Assembly (NCBI GenBank): GCA_021432635.1
Contig: MU270024.1
Location: 434,001 to 498,000, forward strand
Length of the DNA: 64,000 nucleotides
Source of the DNA: Thozetella sp. PMI_491
Taxonomy: Eukaryota; Ascomycota; Sordariomycetes; Chaetosphaeriales; Chaetosphaeriaceae
Direction: 5' to 3'
In this document: positions 12,312 through 23,062 of the stretch, piece by piece
Layout of the letters: every line of letters begins with the position of its first letter
Position numbering within the stretch: position 1 is the first letter of the stretch
Made by a program: the position numbers and the translations under genes
Notes under the pieces: model-generated
Told to the model about the DNA's origin: nothing
The model's database searches: none
Seen by the model: the letters and a program-made list of their open reading frames with translations, nothing else

Positions 12312-14048
12312 GCGCCGCCGTCGCAGCGTCGCACAGATGCGCGGCAATACGGTAGCGACGGCGCACAGTGGGCGCGGGATGGCGCGCCGCGGACGGGCGA
12401 GCCCCGGCCGCCAACCGCCGAGCAGGTCGTCGCCGGCAGGCGGCCGCCGACCCCACGACGTCCGTCTTCCAGCAAAGCATCTACGGGCTCGCAAAGACGC
12501 CCATCAATTCCTTCGCCGGCAACGCCCAGCTACAGCCTCTTCCCCGCTCCCTCCAACCCTCCAGTCTCTAAACCCCTGCCGCCGCTGCCGCCCCATGCGA
12601 GGACGCGCCGGGCGCCTTCGAAGAGCTCAAACGGATCCGTCTCCACCTCTGTGAATGAGCCATCCATCTTTTCCCAGTCTTCGCGAGAGACCAGCGACCC
12701 AGACCGCGAAGATGGCGGTCCGCGGCCACCGAGGACACCCAAGACGGCGCCCTCACCACCGACGCCTATGGGGCCCGGCTGGCCACTGCAAGAGCCCGCC
12801 CCCAAGACTCAGTCGTCTAGCAACAGCGTACGAGTCGTGCCACGGAGACGAATGGCACTCAAAGACAAACCCAAAGACCCATGCGTGTATTACCTGGACA
12901 CGTCATGCACATCCTCAATACTGGCGAGCAAGCACGGGAGCAACCACGTCACCTTCTGGAATGTTGCCACGGGGGAGCCCATCAAAACTGTCAAGATTTC
13001 GTCATATACGCAAGCGAGCTCTCGAGGGCGCGAGTATTTCATCCGCAGCCACGCCATTCTATCTGAATCCTGCACGCTCGCGGCCATCGCCACGGGCTTC
13101 GGCAACAACATCGAGGTATGGAACTTTGCCAAGGGCAAGCAGCTCCAGTCCATCGACGGTGCCGACCGGTGGGCCACCGTGCGGGCTGATCTCTTTGACT
13201 GCGCCTGGCCTCCACTGGCTATCTACCGCGGCGACACCGCCACCAAGGTGATCGAGTTGTACGCGTCACGGCGCGACAAGAAGAAGCCCTTCACCAAGGC
13301 TTGTACCATAGATCTTCAGCGCGCGGGCCTGCCATTCGTGCTGCAGTACCCGGAGCTCGCTTATTCCGCCACGGCGCCCCTTCTCGTCGCCGCTGGCGGG
13401 CCGCGACCCGCGCGTGTTGGCCAGCCACCGCCACAGAGGGAGACCCTCCTGGTTGCATGGGAGCTGTCAGCCGACGGCGTAGGCCCGACGGGCGCCCCCT
13501 ACAAAGTGGTCACGCCCTGGCAACACACCGAGCTTGACACAGCACTGCCCTGCTCACTCGCCGTCTACGGCAGCGTTGTGGTATCAATATGGATCCCCGC
13601 GACCGTACGTGCGGTGCCCATCCCGGCGTCGCGAGGAGGCCAAGGGTACAACCTTATATCCGTACCGGTGCCGCACCGCCATGTCCTCGTGTGGGACTTC
13701 TCCGCGAATTCGACACGCACATTCCCTATCCCCAATACTACGGCCGCTGTGTCGCCGGACTGCCGCTACGTAGCATACTGCGACGGCACTGGCATCGAAC
13801 ACGGTGCGAGAGGCACTCTCGCGATCCTCGATGCGTTGACGGGGCGGCAAATATGGTGCTGGCCAGACCCAGATGCCACGGCAACCGACGCCGGCCGCAA
13901 GCCTGGTTTTGAGCAGTGGGATGATCTGAGCCGTATTACTGAGCTGTCATTTTCTGATGACGGCGGCCGCTTGTTTGTGGGCGATTCTGAAGGCGGGGTG
14001 TGCGTGTACGATATTCGGGAAGGCGGCGACGAGAGGGGAGGTCCTTGA
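12312..14048 (+). CDS. WD40-like beta-propeller protein, 5' end uncertain
   Basis: From about 12312 one frame stays open to 14048 (up to 578 aa). The first 190 or so residues are Pro/Ser-rich and probably disordered. The rest shows WD40-like blades: HVTFWNVATGEPIKTV, IEVWNFAKGKQLQSI, HVLVWDFS, AVSPDCRYVAY, GTLAILDALTGRQIWCW and SFSDDGGRLFVGDSEGGVCV. Such proteins are usually scaffolds; partners are unknown. The true start is not clear. A short first exon from the ATG at 12146 (MDPSAHDVVEIDNMGS) spliced to the AACATACAG acceptor ending at 12311 would fit in phase, but its donor (GTTGCT at 12194) is poor. Another ATG lies at 12768. Confidence 0.7.
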   Translation, partial: APPSQRRTDARQYGSDGAQWARDGAPRTGEPRPPTAEQVVAGRRPPTPRRPSSSKASTGSQRRPSIPSPATPSYSLFPAPSNPPVSKPLPPLPPHARTRRAPSKSSNGSVSTSVNEPSIFSQSSRETSDPDREDGGPRPPRTPKTAPSPPTPMGPGWPLQEPAPKTQSSSNSVRVVPRRRMALKDKPKDPCVYYLDTSCTSSILASKHGSNHVTFWNVATGEPIKTVKISSYTQASSRGREYFIRSHAILSESCTLAAIATGFGNNIEVWNFAKGKQLQSIDGADRWATVRADLFDCAWPPLAIYRGDTATKVIELYASRRDKKKPFTKACTIDLQRAGLPFVLQYPELAYSATAPLLVAAGGPRPARVGQPPPQRETLLVAWELSADGVGPTGAPYKVVTPWQHTELDTALPCSLAVYGSVVVSIWIPATVRAVPIPASRGGQGYNLISVPVPHRHVLVWDFSANSTRTFPIPNTTAAVSPDCRYVAYCDGTGIEHGARGTLAILDALTGRQIWCWPDPDATATDAGRKPGFEQWDDLSRITELSFSDDGGRLFVGDSEGGVCVYDIREGGDERGGP

Positions 14049-15779
14049 AATACGGAAGGTATCCGAATCATGACACGGAAACGATCTCACAGTCACCTGG
14101 CAGATATTTGTCGGCCAAGGATATGAAAGGATGTATCGCCGTACTACCACAGCAGCCAGTGGGCAGCACATATATATAGAAAATAAGCATGAATCCCGCC
14201 TGTGGACAGGTGCAAATGTGAACGGCGAGAGTGCAGAGGAGTGTCACATCTATTACGTGAACAGAAGGTTTGGCCCCATCTCAGTCTTTGGATTGCTCAA
14301 AGCATCAAGCCGGGCAGCTAACCAGCTCCTGCTCCTGCTTTACCACGTTGCGGGCGTCGTCTTCCGCTAAGAGAGGTAACCTTTGGTGTTGGGCTCTCTA
14401 GGGAAACCATCCAGCCCGGATGCGCACCAGATCGTGGCCAGCGGTAGTGTCAAATCATGGCGGAAGCTTTGCCAAAACGATTATTTATTGAAGCTGGTCT
14501 ATGAGGAGGGGTGAGGTGGTCGCCGATTGGGTCTCAGCGCTGGAGGTATCCAATTGGTGAGAATGATTGTCGTTGAGCAGGAAAGTGCGAGATAATATCT
14601 CAGCTTTTTCAATGTCAAATCTCAGCTATCTTCCCACGAAAAGGAATGGCCCCTCAGATCCTTGATATGCGCCTTGGGCCTAGTTTGATAGTCGACCAGT
14701 TATGTCCTCATCAAACTTACCATGGTGATGAGTTTCCTGTCGAAGACGTCGGAAATGGAAACGCAGAGCCTAAGGAAGGAGAAAACTGAAGACACAGAAC
14801 ATCTAATTTGGAAATCTTTATTTGACTTCTGTTGTGACCCTTTAATATTGTTTACGATCGCATGGTTGGTGCTTCCAGTAGAGTTCCTGATATGTGAAGC
14901 GAGAACAGTAGGTCGTTAGGTTGAGGCGCAGTAGCCTCCAACTTGATGCTCCCTCTAAATGCCATCTACGAGATGAATAATACCATACCGCCCAAGTACA
15001 ATCTCCGCTCTCTGGGAACACCCGTGGCCTGGATGACACGCCCAACGCGTCAGGAGGAGGCAGAGTGGCTGGCCAACCCAAAGTAATTCACAGGCGGGCA
15101 TTGGAGATACCTCGTTTTGAACCTGGACCAAAACACTTTGGTTCAACTCAGGAACTATGCACTTTGTATTTAGGCTTGAAGACGAACAATCCTTGGCATT
15201 AGGTGGCTACCTCCTTCAATGGTCCGGGCTTGAGCGATGGCTGGAGGTGATCGCTGCTCAGGTCAGATAGCCCGGCCTTGTCACGACGGATCCCAGGAAA
15301 CACGTGATGCGATACATCAAGATGGCCACAAAGCTTGTCGCTGAGATAATCGACAATGGCCGGACAGAGCAGCTTGGAGGAGCCGAGGCTATTCAGAGAT
15401 TTGGCGTTTTAGTAGGTGTATGAACAGACTTATCCAATCGACTTTTGTAGGAGGCTGACGACTGTTCATAGGACTTTTATAGGGAATACTACTATCGATA
15501 GCTAGGATGCAATTGAGATCATAGGGCCCTTGTGAGAAAGAAGCAGGAGGCTGAGCATTAGAATATGGTTAGGGAATGAGTGGCTCTAGAGGGCGAGCCA
15601 CACGATTTGGAGGCGCAGGACCGCGCCGTAGTAGGTGGAAGTTTGTGTGAGTCGAACGATAGCATAGTAGCCTACATGTTGGTACTGAGACAGTAGATTA
15701 GCTATTGAATGGAGATAAGAACTATGAGCTCGGGGATTTATAACTGGGAATAAACAGACACAACGTGAATATACGTCAT
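14049..15779. other. Intergenic, no gene seen
   Basis: Only short frames are present. I see no recognisable domain, RNA gene or clear repeat. Confidence 0.4.
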
Positions 15780-17167
15780 TTAAAGTGCCTTCTGGTACGC
15801 GCCTCTGATATCGCGTATGGTCGTCTGGTCGGTATTTCGAATGAATTCCTTGACGTCCGATGCGAGAGCCTCGGGCTGCTCGGTAAAGGCAAAGTGGCCA
15901 CCAACTTGATGCTCCTTCCAGGACACAATGTTTTCTGCGGTTCTACACTCGGCCAACCATCGAGGGCAATAACATCCATCTAGTTGGAACCGAAAATGTC
16001 AGAGTAACTTGAATGCCGCCGTTTGATAAGTCAGGACGAAATGACTAGCAGTTAGGAGATATCGAAGCTCCCAGTGCAACGTTCTTGCCATTAGTCTTGT
16101 AGAATGCCTAGCTCTGTCATTAGCTATTGATCGCCCGGATTGTTTGGCGACCACTTGTAGATTTCCCCATGGCCTGGCGCGCCGTTCAGAATACATAGTT
16201 AGCAATTTAAAGTTAGTCGAGTCCGTAGCGTGTCAACTTGGCTCCTTAGAAATACGATTACTCTTCATTTGCTTACATGGCCCATGTTATAACCTCTCCT
16301 TTGTTCTACTTAAAGTCATCACCCACTTGGAACTGCATCTTTTCCCTCAGCCAGCACATCATTCCAAAGGGCGAACCCGTGAGGCCGTAAGCGAGCGTCT
16401 GTGGCTTCGTGCCTTGGATAGCGCTATAGCCGTTCTCGTGATCGATCCACCATCGCATCCGCTTCAGCAGCTTCTTGGCATAGGCGCCTATTCCCAATCC
16501 TGTCGTGAATGCAAGCACCGCCCCGGCGAGTACAAGCGGGCGGCGTAGCGGACTTGGAGTCATTGCCTCTACCATATTGACGTGGATTGCCGGCAGCTCT
16601 CTGGGCGGCTGATGGGTATCATCCGACCGATCATTGAGCCCCAGTCGCCGCCTCGGACAATATACTTCGCGTAGCCCAGGACTAGCATAAGCTTTTGGTT
16701 GATCTCGGCCCGGCCATATCCATGGAGCTGCTGGGTTTTGTTGGGTAGGACGAAAAACCATATCTGGGTAGAGAAGGTGCAAAGACATGAACTGCCGGCT
16801 CGTCGGACGAGGGCGGATCTGTAAGAAGCTGCCGGGCCAACCATGCAAGAATAGTAAGGGGAGGGTATCCAGCCTCTCAGAGCGGTGATGGACGAAGTGG
16901 ATAGACAGCTCCTCGTCAAGATGGTGGATAGGGATAGTGAGCTCAGTGAGAGCCTCTTTGATCTGTTTCTCCACGTTAGCCAGTCGTACTCGTTTGCCCA
17001 GTACGCCTGGAGCTCCTGTGCGTACTCGATCGGTAGTACCCATGACGACCAGAGTTCTTGGGGGGAAGGTTCTCGCTTGGCGGTATCCGAGCCGTCACGA
17101 CGCGCTCGTTGATTCACTTCAACTGGTCGTCCGACACAGCGATCTTGTGCGGTGTAAGAGGTGCCAT
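15780..17167 (-). pseudogene. Decayed epoxide hydrolase (alpha/beta hydrolase, microsomal type)
   Basis: Pieces of an epoxide hydrolase lie in order but in several frames. The start at 17167 reads MAPLTPHKIAVSDDQLK and is stopped by TGA at 17114-17116, where the family usually has Trp. LPLLFLHGWPGSFLQI follows near 16850, and then GGDWGS with the nucleophile Asp. NGYSAIQGTKPQTLAYGL comes near 16400, and NGAPGHGEIYKWSPNNPGD near 16150. The end, EHQVGGHFAFTEQPEAL near 15890, holds the catalytic His and stops at 15780. At least three frame changes occur, for example between YDWL and NVEKQ near 17000. Some breaks could be introns, but the early stop and the mid-domain shifts make this a pseudogene. 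Confidence 0.85.
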
Positions 17168-18524
17168 GTTCTTGTGCAAAGTAAGAAATCAGCTCTGCTC
17201 ACAAGCTAGAAAATCAAACAATGGATAGATGTCGGACCAAGTAGTAGAAGAGCTCCAGCGAGCAAAATAGAAGCTAATATCAGCAGGTTTGTACGTACAT
17301 CCTTTTATTCCATCCGCCGGAACCGCGACGTTCTATACATCTTCGCGGGAACCTTGTCGACGCAGGAAGCAAGCCACCGCTAGCAGATTTTGGCGAAGCC
17401 ATGCGCTGAGTCTATCAGGGGTCTCGGAGTAGATACACGATCGTTGTAATATACGGATGCTCCTAGTGGAACGATGCTCGTCGGTGTTGCAAGAGCAGCC
17501 CGAAGGAGTCGAGGGGATGCTGGTATCGTCCAGGCAGTTCGGTACATCCTTCCTGGCTACATACGCCCTTATTTTGCCAATTACAACTGTTCCAGCTCCT
17601 TTCCATAGCATAACATGGGTGGAATCGCTTGCCTCGCTCCACCGGATTTATGATGGCCCACGAGGGCTATATACCCAGTTTGCTACTCATACCGTAAGAG
17701 CACCGGTTCTTACGAAGAAACAAACCCTGCTCGTAATCACCGCGCTAGTAGATGCTCCTCTCTACCCCTTTAATCACTGCTGGATGGGATGAAGATGCGA
17801 AGGGATGAAAGAACCTTGTCCAAAGCTGGCCATCCTATTGGCTCCCGCGATTTTCCTCCGCTAGCTGCCGCGCACGTGTTCTGCACCTGAAGCTCCATCC
17901 TCGGCGCCTCTAATTCTCGAGATCAGGATGCTAGGCTGTATCTACATACCTTAGTTATCTTATCCTTGGTTTTCCTCCCTCACTGCCGCCGCCGAGTCTG
18001 TTTTGAGCCAATACCATGTGGCTAAGATGTCTCTACCATACCCCGATAACGCCAACTGGTCTAGGTTATATCTGTAGAGGTAGCCGCAGACTATATCCAA
18101 ATGAAGAAGGTAATAATGTGAGGGAGAACCATAGCGGCCGGGTTTGCCTCAGGCTAACATGGCACGGAAGATAACTACAGGCATGTAACGTTAGTTAGGT
18201 CAGTGGTGTCAACCTGGCGCGAGGGGCCCGATAGTTGGGCTGCGGTTCGTAAGTGGGACATAGCTGGCAGAAGTCTGGAGAACCTCGAGGGGCACAGGCC
18301 ATGTTAAGCGTCAACACTAGCCCCTGAACTCCGTCCCTGGAGTTTGTTGCTGGGGTGCAAACACAGTGGGGCAAGCTCTCAGATGTAAGGATAACAATAT
18401 GATGCCGATTACGATGCTATGCTCTCCAAAGAATAGAATGCCGTGTATATCCAAGCCCTCGACTACCTAGGCAGTATCACCGCTCACACCGTTCCGGAAA
18501 AAGAACTCAGGGGCGCAGCGCGAC
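17168..18524. other. Intergenic, no gene seen
   Basis: Frames at 17333-17611 (minus) and 17457-17792 (plus) are short and match nothing I know. No repeat or RNA gene was seen. Confidence 0.4.
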
Positions 18525-21294
18525 TCATGGCCCAAGATTCATCGAACCATCCCCGGGGTTGAAAAATTGGCCCATGAACACGCCACCACTTAGACTAATG
18601 TCTCCTGGCATTCCAGACGAGTATTCGTCAGCTGTCATAATCCGAGACTGCAGTTGCTGTCCTCTAACCGGAATATGTTCTCGCTGGACCGGCAGTTGCT
18701 CTTCCTGGACTGGCAGCTGCTCCCCTGAGCCCGGGACGGCTGGTGGAACCGGGTATTCAAAATTGGACATTGCAATGTTCGAGTCCCATTCAGAGTTGCC
18801 GAGCCCTGTGCTTGTGTCGGTGAGCCTGCCGATGCTCCCAGAAGTAAGTTCCGAAACTGCTGCAACCCCCAATACATCTCGCAATTTGTCGGTGTAGAAC
18901 TCTCTTGCTTGGCCGGGATCGGTAGGCACTGGGCCAACGTAGAGTGTATGTGCATCCAGGAAATATTTCCAGATGAAGATTATCTTTTCGATAATCACCT
19001 CCAGATTAATGGTTTCCTCTAGCGACTCGACAACTATCGTTAAGTTAGTATAACAAGTCTCGGGGCATTCTTAGGTGTGGTTCTATTCTAGATGGGCTCG
19101 TACATGGATGTCTCGGGACCTCAACGCCGGGGCATAACACTGTGAACATGATATACCAGTGCCCAAGCTCATGGGCTGCATTCGTTCCAGATTCTCTGCC
19201 GATAGTGTACTTCTCCGTATTGACTTTGACCCAGGTGTCGATCTTTTCGTTGCGGTCAATGTCGCTAGCGGTGAATCTCCGAATTCTTTGAGCACAGTAC
19301 TCGTCGAATTCTTTCAGCTGTTCTGCAATATCCTTCTCTTTGTTCTCGTCGAGCTCTATGAGACGCGAGAGGGTGTCTCTCTCGGGATGTGCCTGTTGTT
19401 TGTGGGCTTGTCTGGCTGACTTGGAGTCAAAGACTTCCTCGCATTCTGCGCAGTGAATAGTGCAGTCGGCGTTGTAATCATGGCTCACGTAGGCCTCTAG
19501 ATTCTCGAAGACATGCTGGCAGCGCGTGCACTGCAGGTCATTTTTCGGTCTTGGAGTTGCCTTGAAGTGGGCCTTTTTCAAATGAACTCTTCATTGAAGA
19601 AAGGTAAGTAATCCAACTCATGTATAGGCGTGTGTCTGAAAGGAGAGATTGGACTTACTTTACGTCCTGCATATTCTTCCATCCACGGCCGGCACAACGT
19701 GAGAATTTCTTATCCACTCGTTCGCAAAATATTTGGGGTAGATGTGCATTCAACTGACAGCGAAGCCTGAAACACTCACGGCCCTCCGCCTTTGAATTGG
19801 ACGGCGCAACCTTCCTCGAGTTATCTCTGTCGTTTGCATTGTCGCGTGTTCCGTCATTGCTTTTGCCCTTACGGCCTTGACCGGAGCCACTTCCACCCAT
19901 GTATGAGGTAGATAATGATCTCCCTGCGTCGTGGCCTGTTGGTTGGCCGCTTGCTGAATTTCCCGCGTGGCTAGAGCCTCCAGTGGTAGAGCTGATGGGC
20001 GTACAACCATATAGGATGCCATCGACTTGGCCTTTCCCGGAGCCTCGCCACGTGGGGGTGGACTTGGGAACGGATGCAAGGCTCTTGTGGCCTACTGTCC
20101 GTTTATCCATCCGGGCCTCCGAGTCACTAGAGGACTCAGTGGTCGAGTCAGGGTCTGAGGGAAGTTGGACGCAATCCCTGGAAATGTGTAGCCCTGCCAA
20201 CAATGAAAGCGACTTTATGTCGTCAGCATAAATATGCTGCGGGGATTTTGACTCCAGCTTTCCCTCGACGCTATTGAGAAAGTGGCTGGCGGCCTCATCG
20301 GGTAAGCACCTCCGTACCGTTTTCTCGAGCACCGTCTTCTCGAGATCGCTGGCGAGGCGATCTATCCTATCGTGCTCGGAATCCAGTGCATCTTTAGACT
20401 TCGAAGATTTGCTGTCGCCTTCTGTTGACGGGTTTCGACTTCCACTTTCCAAGGGATCTGGAGCTCGCGAACCAGAATCGGAGGAGCTCGGCTCGGTGGG
20501 TAGGGATTCGGTGCCCTGGTCGTCATGATATTGTAGGCCAGGTTCGGGAACCGTGCTTCTGTAAGTTAACAGATAATTAGTCTGAAGAAACATTTCTTCT
20601 TTCCAGTTTAATGTGCGTACTCATTATCCAGATCCTGGGGGATTTCTCGCTCATTAGATATCCCAAATTTGGTGGCATGTAGATGCCAGGAGACCACGTC
20701 CAACTCTCCAAGATCCTTCTTGTCCGTAATATAGTTGTAAGTATCCATTGGTACCATTGTCGGCATGAAACCGTAGGCAACCGTAAATCCAGTATCTAGA
20801 TTCGTTGGCCAGCACGGGCGTTTGCTTGATGCTGCAATGGTCGCATCTTCACTAGTATACAGGGAACTGTCTGAAGTGTATGACTCGGGTAAATGATGGT
20901 CGGCTTGCAATATCTCTAGGCCGGCAGGATCGGGCTCTGATGGCTCAGTTTCGGGACCCGGGGAATCCGAGGTGGCACGAGAGTTCTCGTCATGTTGAGA
21001 AGTTCGGCTACCGTTTGAGGTGAATACCTCGTCGCTGTCGCATTCCCTGAATACGGCCAAGTATTATTTCGGATTCTAGCATTTTAGGTTTGGAAAGGCT
21101 CACGATGACATGTTGCTACGTGAGGATATACCTTCCTCGCAGGCCAGATACTGCAATCTGGGCTTTTTGGCTACGAGGGGCGGTGTGGCCGAGTGGCTCC
21201 GTGGGGGCTTCCGTCGAGGTGGAATACATTCGTCCTCCGTAAGCCTAGAGTGCTCGCGTCCTCCCACATGGTCCCAAAATTCAACTGAATTCAT
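18525..21294 (-). CDS. C2H2 zinc-finger protein, five exons
   Basis: Exons 21294-21104, 21046-20621, 20558-19659, 19588-19104 and 19033-18525 join with phase kept at every junction, total 2511 nt and give 836 aa. Donors are GTGAGC, GTACGC, GTAAGT and GTACGA; the last intron has a TACTAAC branch site. The N-terminal half is acidic, Ser-rich and disordered. Around the third junction is a fungal finger with CAGRGW and HLKKAH. Next is a C-x2-C...H unit, then a canonical C-x2-C-x12-H-x4-H finger (CAECEEVF...HKQQAH). The C-terminus has short repeats of EQLPVQ. This fits a family of fungal proteins of unknown role; nucleic-acid binding is likely but unproven. Confidence 0.85.
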
Positions 21295-21470
21295 GTCAAA
21301 GAGTTGAATGAAGTATCAGGGCCTAGGCTTCACGGGGGGGAATTGTGATGGAGACGGATAGGATTGTGATGTGCGTGCTCAGCGTCGACTTATGTATACG
21401 CAACAGGATGTGTGGCGCAGTATCCGGTTGACCCCCATCTTCTGAGAGACTAAGGTGCGTGGCCATGCTA

Positions 21471-21526
21471 CCTCGTGAGCACGAAACCTCGTGGGCATCT
21501 TAGCTCGTGGCATGCGAGCTCATGAC
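21471..21526. repeat. Short 16-bp periodic repeat (CTCGTG units) upstream of the zinc-finger gene
   Basis: CCTCGTGAGC (21471), CCTCGTGGGC (21487) and GCTCGTGGCA (21503) start exactly 16 bp apart, and a weaker unit (GCTCATGACA) follows at 21518. The array lies about 180-230 bp upstream of the zinc-finger start codon at 21294, so it could be a promoter element. This is seen directly; function is a guess. Confidence 0.5.
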
Positions 21527-21931
21527 ACTCCTAGGAGGCAAGCCTTGAGGCGGGATTTTCGCGTTCCGTCCCCCCATTTCTAATATTACATGCAAGCTGA
21601 TGAGCTCTTCTGCCTGATTGTGCATGAGACAATGGCCTTAGATCTGATGATGGAACTGAACCATCTGTGTTCATGGCAGTCAAGCTTCAGCCGCCTGGCG
21701 AGACGGTCCAATTTGCCCCGTGGAGTACATAATATATCGTTCTTTCAAGGTAACTGGCCTCAAAAGAGCGGGGGCAATGTACACAGCAATACATATTTAA
21801 ATCTACATTCCGAGCCGAATAGCTCATGAGCATACATGCCCACGAGCAGTTCCGCCGCTGTTGAATCCAGGAACGGGTTCCGACTTTTAGGCCGCCACAG
21901 AACAACGGATCGTTGCATGCGAATGCCTCCG

Positions 21932-21964
21932 CCCCTCCCTCCCCTCCCCTCCCCTCCCCTCCCC
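21932..21964. repeat. (CCCCT)n microsatellite
   Basis: A pure pyrimidine tract built of repeated CCCCT/CCCT units on the plus strand. Such tracts vary in length between strains. It is not within a supported gene. Confidence 0.8.
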
Positions 21965-23062
21965 AAAAAGAACGAAACTTGCGATAGCGTAGATCACCGC
22001 TTGCCTGGGCCAAATATCGGTGAGCCCTCGCGCATCGAACGGCGTTATGATACGGGCGCCACGACAGTTGAAAGATCACGTACGCTCCTCGTCTGGAGCT
22101 TCCACTGGAGCAATTCACTATTAAAACATGAGTCCTATAAACACAGACTCGCTTGTATGTACTCGAGACTCGAGATCTGGTCCTGTAGACTTGTTCTCCC
22201 TCGTATGTTCAAAGAGTCGTGACAAGACTACTACGCAGTCCTGTCAAGAGAATTGCTTTTCGGCGGCTTAAAAATGCAAATGTTCGCTCTCTCCAAGTCT
22301 CGTGGATCAGGCTGCAACAAGGAACGCCCGATTGCATGCCGCGTCGCACGAAGATCCTGCGGGAGGATACGCCTCGCGGGAGGCCACCAACAAGATGCCT
22401 TGGCGTCCGCCCGGTCAACCGGCCAGTCGCTTGCATGGCTCGGCGCCCATATCTGCACTCGGGTAATTGAGGCCCTGGAACTCTGCATTCATTTGCCCGA
22501 GGCTAAACCTTCTTCGCAAAACACAAGCCACCGAGAAAAATTTTCCTCTGGACTTGCGTTAGTTTGTGCAGGTTCCCCCCCCCATTGTACCCGAAGCTGA
22601 CCATCGGGCCCCCCTCCTTTCGTCTAGTGCGGATGCGGGCAAGTTGAGATACCCATTTCTCAGCGATCATGTCCATATTGTGAGAAACTACGTTGTGCCT
22701 ACTGTCAGGTTGACAGGTTCATCGTGCGGACTAGGTTGGCGCAGGGGAAAGCGAAATAGAGGGAGGTTACATCTTCAAAGGACTAGAGGGCAAAAGAGTT
22801 GGTCAGGTGCGCCCCTCGGGCTGCCTGGGCACAGAGATGCTGTTTCCGTGCCGCCTCAAAACTACGAACCCATCCTTTCATCGGCGTTATCTAGCCTACG
22901 CTCTGCTTTGTTTACTATCGATCATTGACTCTGTTATATCTCTCGTGGACCCGGCTCGCGCCATCTCCTTTCGTCTACTCCTTGGCTACTTTTATCCCGG
23001 ACGCATCGCTTTTTTTTCTATTAGTCCCGGTTGAACCCTACTCTCTATATCTACAGAGGAAG

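Larger units (their letters stand above)
21300..23062. other. Intergenic, no protein gene seen
   Basis: Apart from the two short repeats listed separately, no supported feature is present. Frames at 21687-22118 and 22209-22600 look like chance. The last 150 bp before 23063 are pyrimidine-rich, as in many fungal promoters. Confidence 0.4.

Noticed and set aside
21186-21196. TGGCCGAGTGG, identical to a tRNA-Leu/Ser A box
   Set aside because: No B box or cloverleaf follows, and it lies antisense inside exon 1 of the zinc-finger gene.
22550-22928. 120-codon frame before the CorA-like gene
   Set aside because: No start-context support and no motif; the region is a pyrimidine-rich promoter.
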